Shown piece by piece: positions 31,217-34,709 of a stretch of DNA of 34,709 bases. Both the position numbers and the translations under genes were made by a program. The notes beneath the pieces are model-generated. The model saw nothing but the letters and a program-made list of their open reading frames with translations, did no database searches and was not told where the DNA came from. The first letter of the stretch is position 1, and every line of letters starts with the position of its first letter. The DNA comes from Actinoplanes cyaneus (GTDB taxonomy: Bacteria; Actinomycetota; Actinomycetes; Mycobacteriales; Micromonosporaceae): positions 1 to 34,709 of the forward strand of contig NZ_BOMH01000085.1 in NCBI RefSeq assembly GCF_016862095.1, given 5' to 3'.

Positions 31217-32443
31217 ATGCTCGAAACACCCACTCCCCCGCCGCTGCGCCGCAACCGCGAGTTCCGGTTGATCTGGCTCGGCGGCGCCCTGGCCGGTCTC
31301 GGCTCGATGATCGGCGCCCTGGCCATGCCCCTGCTGGTGCTCCGGGAGACCGGCTCACCGGCGAAGGCCGGGCTGCTCGGCACGGTGTCGGCGGTGACGG
31401 TGCTGATCGTCATCATCCCGGCCGGCTCCATCGTCGACGCCGGCGAACGACGCCGGCTCATGATCGGCTGCCAGGTCACCGGGTCGCTGATCGCCGCGCT
31501 GATCGCCGGGTTCGTCCTCGCCGGGCGCCCGGTTCTGCTGCTCCTGCTGATCAGCACCGCCCTCGTGAGTGTCCTGGGCAGTCTCTACACGCCGGCGGCC
31601 ACCGTTCTGCTGCGGGCCGCGGTGCCCGCCGACCAGCTCGGGCTGGCAGTCTCCCGGCTCCAGGCCAGAACCGCCGCACTGCAACTCGCCGGTCCCCTGA
31701 TCGGCGGGGCGCTCTTCGCTCTCGCGCCGGCACTGCCCTTCGCCGTACGGGCGGTCGCCCTGCTCAGCTCGGTGCTCTGCCTGCTGTGCCTGCGGACACG
31801 GTCGGCGCCCGGCCCGTCCGGCGACAGCCCGATGACACTGGGCAGCCTCACCGCGGGATTCCGGTTCGTCTGGGGAGAGCGCTACCTGCGCGTCGTCCTG
31901 TTCGTCTACGGCGCCGGGCTCACCGCCGTCTACAGCGCCGTCATGCTCGTGGCGATCAGCGCCACCGCCAAGGCGGACCCGAGTGGACGCTCCAGCGGCC
32001 TGATGGTCGCGGTGACAGCGGCCGGCTCGCTCGGCGGGGCGCTGCTCGCGCCGCGGCTGGGCACCCCGCGACATCCACGGCTGCTGACCGTCCTCAGCTG
32101 CTGGGCGTTCGCCGCGGCGATCCCGCTGCTGGCACTGTTCCGATCGCCGGCGGCCATGGGCGCCGTGCTCGGTGTCGCGATGTTCCTGGCCGCGATCGGC
32201 AACGTCGCCTTCGAGACGGAGATGGTCCGGCTCACGCCGTCCGACCTGATGGGCAGGGCCGAGGCGGGTGCGATCTTCATTTCGCTGCTGGCCCAGCCGC
32301 TCGGGCCGCTCGGGGGCGGACTGCTCGCCGGGAGCGTCGGCCCGGGCGCCACCTTTCTGGTGCTCGGTGTCCTGGTCGCCGGGCTGGCCACCCTCCTGAC
32401 GGTGTTCCTGGGTGGCAGTCTCCCCACCCGTATTCGCAGCTAG
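31217..32443 (+). CDS. MFS transporter, putative lanthipeptide exporter
   Basis: A 408-residue major-facilitator protein with 10-12 hydrophobic helices, closest in pattern to the MFS_3/enterobactin-exporter-like group. It starts FRLIWLGGALAGLGSMIGA, and the cytoplasmic loop 2-3 motif region reads GSIVDAGERRRLMI. GGAGG (31203-31207) precedes ATG 31217. It lies 67 bp after the last precursor gene on the same strand, which points to export or self-resistance for the lanthipeptide product. Class III clusters more often carry ABC transporters. Confidence 0.9.
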   Translation: MLETPTPPPLRRNREFRLIWLGGALAGLGSMIGALAMPLLVLRETGSPAKAGLLGTVSAVTVLIVIIPAGSIVDAGERRRLMIGCQVTGSLIAALIAGFVLAGRPVLLLLLISTALVSVLGSLYTPAATVLLRAAVPADQLGLAVSRLQARTAALQLAGPLIGGALFALAPALPFAVRAVALLSSVLCLLCLRTRSAPGPSGDSPMTLGSLTAGFRFVWGERYLRVVLFVYGAGLTAVYSAVMLVAISATAKADPSGRSSGLMVAVTAAGSLGGALLAPRLGTPRHPRLLTVLSCWAFAAAIPLLALFRSPAAMGAVLGVAMFLAAIGNVAFETEMVRLTPSDLMGRAEAGAIFISLLAQPLGPLGGGLLAGSVGPGATFLVLGVLVAGLATLLTVFLGGSLPTRIRS

Positions 32444-32571
32444 TGCCTCGTCTTTGAACCTTGGCGGTGTAATCCGTCGGTTCTGAGGCTGCTTCGAGCT
32501 GGCTGTTCCTCTGTCGGCGGGTTCGCGAGCGGTGGACTCAAGGGCGCGAGAGAGGCGGCCTCCATGCTGGG

Positions 32572-32855
32572 GTGCGTGGGTTGTTCTCCACCAAGTTCAT
32601 CGACGCGACTTGGCGTGGTGACGCCGCGGCGATGGGCGGAGGTGCACGGGGGCATGTCCGGGTCATGGCCGATACGGTGCGCCTGGCCGGCATGGGCGTA
32701 GTCTGCCGGGACGGCGCGCTTGGCGCGACTTGGGTTCGGTGTGGCCGGGCACCTATGACGAGGCCAAGGACGTGCTCAAGAAGCCGCCCTCATTCGATTT
32801 GGTCAAGACGCCAGTCCAGATGATCGGCGGAGCATGGGGAGGAGCACTGCCCTGA
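32572..32855 (+). pseudogene. Decayed gene remnant upstream of the small membrane protein
   Basis: Two protein-like pieces lie in different frames. From 32572, FSTKFIDATWRGDAAAMGGG and HVRVMADTVRLAGMG read in one frame and contain a Trp-x-Gly, WXG100-like element. From about 32738 to the TGA at 32853-32855, VWPGTYDEAKDVLKKPPSFD and LVKTPVQMIGGAWGG read in another. Together they suggest a frameshifted gene, possibly a type VII secretion substrate, whose stop overlaps the start of the next gene. The 128 bp from 32444 to 32571 show nothing recognisable. Both the reading and the family are tentative. Confidence 0.35.
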
Positions 32856-33442
32856 CCGACAGACCCCTCGAAAACGACTACACCCAGCAGGTTCGCCGAC
32901 GGGAGGAGGCGGCGTGGCAGCGTTATGGGCCGGTGGCGTACCGGCTCGTGAAACTGCTTCGCCTCGTCATCCTGCTCGCCGCGACCGGCATGGCGATCAT
33001 TGTCGTCAACACCCTGGCGGCTCTTTACCAGGGCACCGGTTCGGTTGGGGCAACGGGACCGGACGAGCGTCTGGTTCAGGTCCGAGTCGACAGTTGTGAT
33101 CGGCGCGGTCCCCTGCACGATTGGCGGCTCGGCTTCTGGTGGACTTGTCAGGTCAGCGTGTTGGGTGGTGGTCAGGCTGCAGTCGACCGGTCGATCGTCA
33201 CCGATGAGGACGTCGGTCGTACCATCGAGCTCCTTCAGGCTTGCTACAACCCACCAGGCACCCATTGCACCCTGGGTAAACCCGCCAGCGCCCTCGGACA
33301 GGTCTATGCCGGTGGGCTGCGCTGGCTGGAACGGCTCGGCCTGATTGTCGTGGCGGGGTGGGCGTTCAGCTATCTACTGGCTGCGTTGATCGGAGCACGT
33401 GGCTTCATCGGCTTCATTGCGTGGTGGCGGCGCCTGAGATGA
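32834..33442 (+). CDS. Small membrane protein, DUF6346-like hypothetical
   Basis: A 202-residue protein with two hydrophobic segments (about 36-57, LLRLVILLAATGMAIIVVN, and about 165-195, LGLIVVAGWAFSYLLAALIG) enclosing an extracytoplasmic domain with four Cys: VRVDSCDRRGP, WWTCQVSV, LLQACY and THCTL. This pattern (DSCDR...WTCQV...) resembles DUF6346 proteins of Actinoplanes and relatives; the name is from memory and the function is unknown. ATG 32834 overlaps the end of the upstream remnant. GGGGAGG just after this ATG could instead serve a start further in. Confidence 0.7.
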   Translation: MGRSTALTDRPLENDYTQQVRRREEAAWQRYGPVAYRLVKLLRLVILLAATGMAIIVVNTLAALYQGTGSVGATGPDERLVQVRVDSCDRRGPLHDWRLGFWWTCQVSVLGGGQAAVDRSIVTDEDVGRTIELLQACYNPPGTHCTLGKPASALGQVYAGGLRWLERLGLIVVAGWAFSYLLAALIGARGFIGFIAWWRRLR

Positions 33443-33737
33443 GACAGTCGCTGAACGCGTCGGCCTTCTCAATTGCGCGCGAACGGTGCCCCATACCGCC
33501 TTCCGAGCGCATCGTCGAGCAGCCCGGCCAGCCACCCAGCCAGGCCACCGGCGAGATTGTCAGCTGGCCACGGCGCCGGCGCGGTGAGCAGGCCAAAGCT
33601 CCGAGCCAGTCAGTTAGTCCCCTGTACGCGGTCCCACCTGCATCCGCATCTGCCGAGTTGAGCGCGCTGTCGGCTACCGGCGGGTGGGACAAGAAACGGC
33701 GTTGCGACTCTCAGCCGTGACGGGAATTCTGGGCTTC

Positions 33738-34241
33738 ATGCCTTTCGCAGGTGAGCCCGCCGCCGACCGCACCGATGCCTTCGGTTTGGCCGTTGACTAC
33801 TTCAGTTGGTTCGGCAGTGTCTTGCTGCGCCGCCTGGAGGGTCTGACCTTCGAACAACAAACAGCATCGGTCGTTCCTACCGGATGGTCTGCTCTCGGGC
33901 TGCTGAAGCACTCCGCCGCCACCCGCCGCTTCTGGATTCGGCACGTGTTCGCGGGCGGCGACGTGGACTTCACCTGGCCAGGCTCTCCCGAGCTCGAATG
34001 GGAGGTGTCGAGCGATGACACCGCTGAGCGAATCGTCGGCTTCTTCCGCTTCGAGCATGCCCATGCTGTCGAGGTACTGCGTGGCGGCGACCCCGAGGAC
34101 GTTGCCGTGCGCGACTACGGCTCCGGAGTTCGTCCGACGCTGGCGTGGATTCTGTTACATCTCCTGCAAGACTCGGCACGGCATGCGGGACATCTTGACA
34201 TCAGTCGGGAACTCACTGATGGCAGCACTCACCTGGATTGA
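33738..34241 (+). CDS. DinB-like / DUF664 family protein
   Basis: A 167-residue four-helix-bundle protein of the DinB/mycothiol-transferase superfamily. The metal-binding histidines are present: LLKHSAATRRFW in helix 2 and SARHAGHLDISREL in helix 4; VPTGWSALGLLKH is the typical beginning. Members are probably thiol-dependent metalloenzymes (mycothiol or bacillithiol S-transferases), but the substrate is unknown. ATG 33738 is chosen because the family similarity begins there; the ribosome-binding site is poor. The 295 bp before it contain no gene I can support. Confidence 0.88.
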   Translation: MPFAGEPAADRTDAFGLAVDYFSWFGSVLLRRLEGLTFEQQTASVVPTGWSALGLLKHSAATRRFWIRHVFAGGDVDFTWPGSPELEWEVSSDDTAERIVGFFRFEHAHAVEVLRGGDPEDVAVRDYGSGVRPTLAWILLHLLQDSARHAGHLDISRELTDGSTHLD

Positions 34242-34265
34242 GAAAAACACCCGATTCGCGTGACC

Positions 34266-34281
34266 CCGGATCTGGATCCGG
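34266..34281 (+). terminator. Hairpin after the DinB-like gene
   Basis: CCGGAT-CTGG-ATCCGG is a perfect 6-bp stem with a 4-nt loop, 25 bases after the stop codon. No U-tract follows. The rest of the interval to 34606 holds no supported gene. Confidence 0.4.
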
Positions 34282-34606
34282 TTGGAGGGGCATGAGGTCC
34301 CTTCGGCACGCCACCGCCCTGCTCAGATCCAGTTCACTCACATGCCGCGATCCGCTCGCCATCGAGCGTAACGGCTGCCAGGCGCCGGCCGGTGCTCGCT
34401 CGCACTGAAGAGCGGGGTTGCGCGTCCAAGATCAACCGAACAGCGGAGCAGGAAGGAACGATCCTCGCTCTAGGCTTCGATCTTGTTTGCTAGCACCGCT
34501 GTGTTGCAGGTGCGGCAAGCCAATGAGGATCGCGACACCTGATCCCGTCCAGGATTCGGCCGTGGAGGTCAGGCATGTCGGGAGAGCGGAAGCGGGGCCC
34601 TTGCCG

Positions 34607-34709
34607 GTGAGAGCCGACACGCGTGACGCCCGGCGAACGACGCTGGTGGTGACCATGATTGCAACGGTAATCTTCGCTTTAGCCGGGTCCACGGAGTCCG
34701 CCCCGGCCC
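34607..34709 (+). CDS. N-terminus of a secreted protein, cut by the window edge
   Basis: From GTG 34607 the frame reads a short basic n-region (ADTRDARR), a hydrophobic segment (LVVTMIATVIFALAG) and a small-residue region (STESAPA), the layout of a signal peptide. It continues past the end of the window. TTG 34601 and ATG 34654 are alternative starts; no strong ribosome-binding site is visible. Product unknown. Confidence 0.4.
   Translation, partial: MRADTRDARRTTLVVTMIATVIFALAGSTESAPA

Noticed and set aside
32444..32571. Possible insertion-sequence end after the MFS gene
   Set aside because: No terminal inverted repeat pair, target duplication or transposase fragment could be shown.
33358..33720. 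120-codon frame between the small membrane protein and the DinB-like gene
   Set aside because: Starts inside the membrane protein gene and has low-complexity Ser/Pro/Gln composition without any motif.
34432..34692. 86-codon minus-strand frame near the window end
   Set aside because: No domain or ribosome-binding site; the plus strand here shows a better signal-peptide-like start.

Overview
The window is high-GC DNA from an actinobacterium. Gene content points to Micromonosporaceae, probably an Actinoplanes-like genus: a RamC-type class III lanthipeptide synthetase with VLDLQ leader peptides, a PimE-like GT87 mannosyltransferase, a LAL-type LuxR regulator, a GAF-SpoIIE phosphatase, many GTG/TTG starts and probable leaderless genes. 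The assignment is inferred from gene families, not from a marker gene. There are no rRNAs, tRNAs, CRISPR arrays or intact mobile elements.

Layout. (1) 0.6-6.2 kb: a secreted polysaccharide-degradation pair, a GH3 glycosidase (minus strand) divergent from a beta-helix protein with a xylan-binding-like N-terminal domain. (2) 6.5-10.1 kb: an apparent operon of a stand-alone response-regulator receiver, a double-domain KaiC-like ATPase and a CPA1 Na+/H+ antiporter. (3) 10.2-13.0 kb: a membrane fatty-acid desaturase and, divergently, a Tat-exported beta-lactamase-fold protein whose catalytic motifs are all degenerate. (4) 13.4-18.2 kb: a LacI regulator convergent with an aldo/keto reductase that has a LacI-type operator upstream, then a FUSC-family membrane protein and a GT87 mannosyltransferase. 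(5) 18.2-19.9 kb: an HxlR regulator remnant, an SDR oxidoreductase and a divergent CGNR zinc-finger regulator, with a 13-bp inverted repeat between the latter two. (6) 20.2-26.7 kb: a GAF/GAF/SpoIIE phosphatase and a three-gene regulatory operon (81-aa protein, LuxR protein lacking the ATPase half, full-length LAL regulator) preceded by three helically phased direct repeats. (7) 26.8-27.8 kb: an intact serine hydrolase under a promoter covered by two identical palindromic operators. (8) 28.0-32.4 kb: a compact lanthipeptide locus of one LanKC, four 33-35-residue precursor genes and one MFS exporter. (9) 32.5-34.7 kb: a decayed gene remnant, a small membrane protein, a DinB-like protein and the start of a secreted protein cut by the window edge.

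The most unusual part is the lanthipeptide locus. All four precursors carry the class III leader motif VLDLQ, but the core is Cys-Pro-Ser-x-x-Ser-(Val/Ile)-(Val/Ile). The only cysteine lies before the Ser-x-x-Ser pair, not after it. The canonical class III labionin arrangement (Ser-x-x-Ser-x(n)-Cys) therefore cannot form in the usual direction, which suggests reversed rings or another end product. The locus has an MFS exporter and no ABC transporter or leader protease, and a strong hairpin separates the precursor genes from the exporter.
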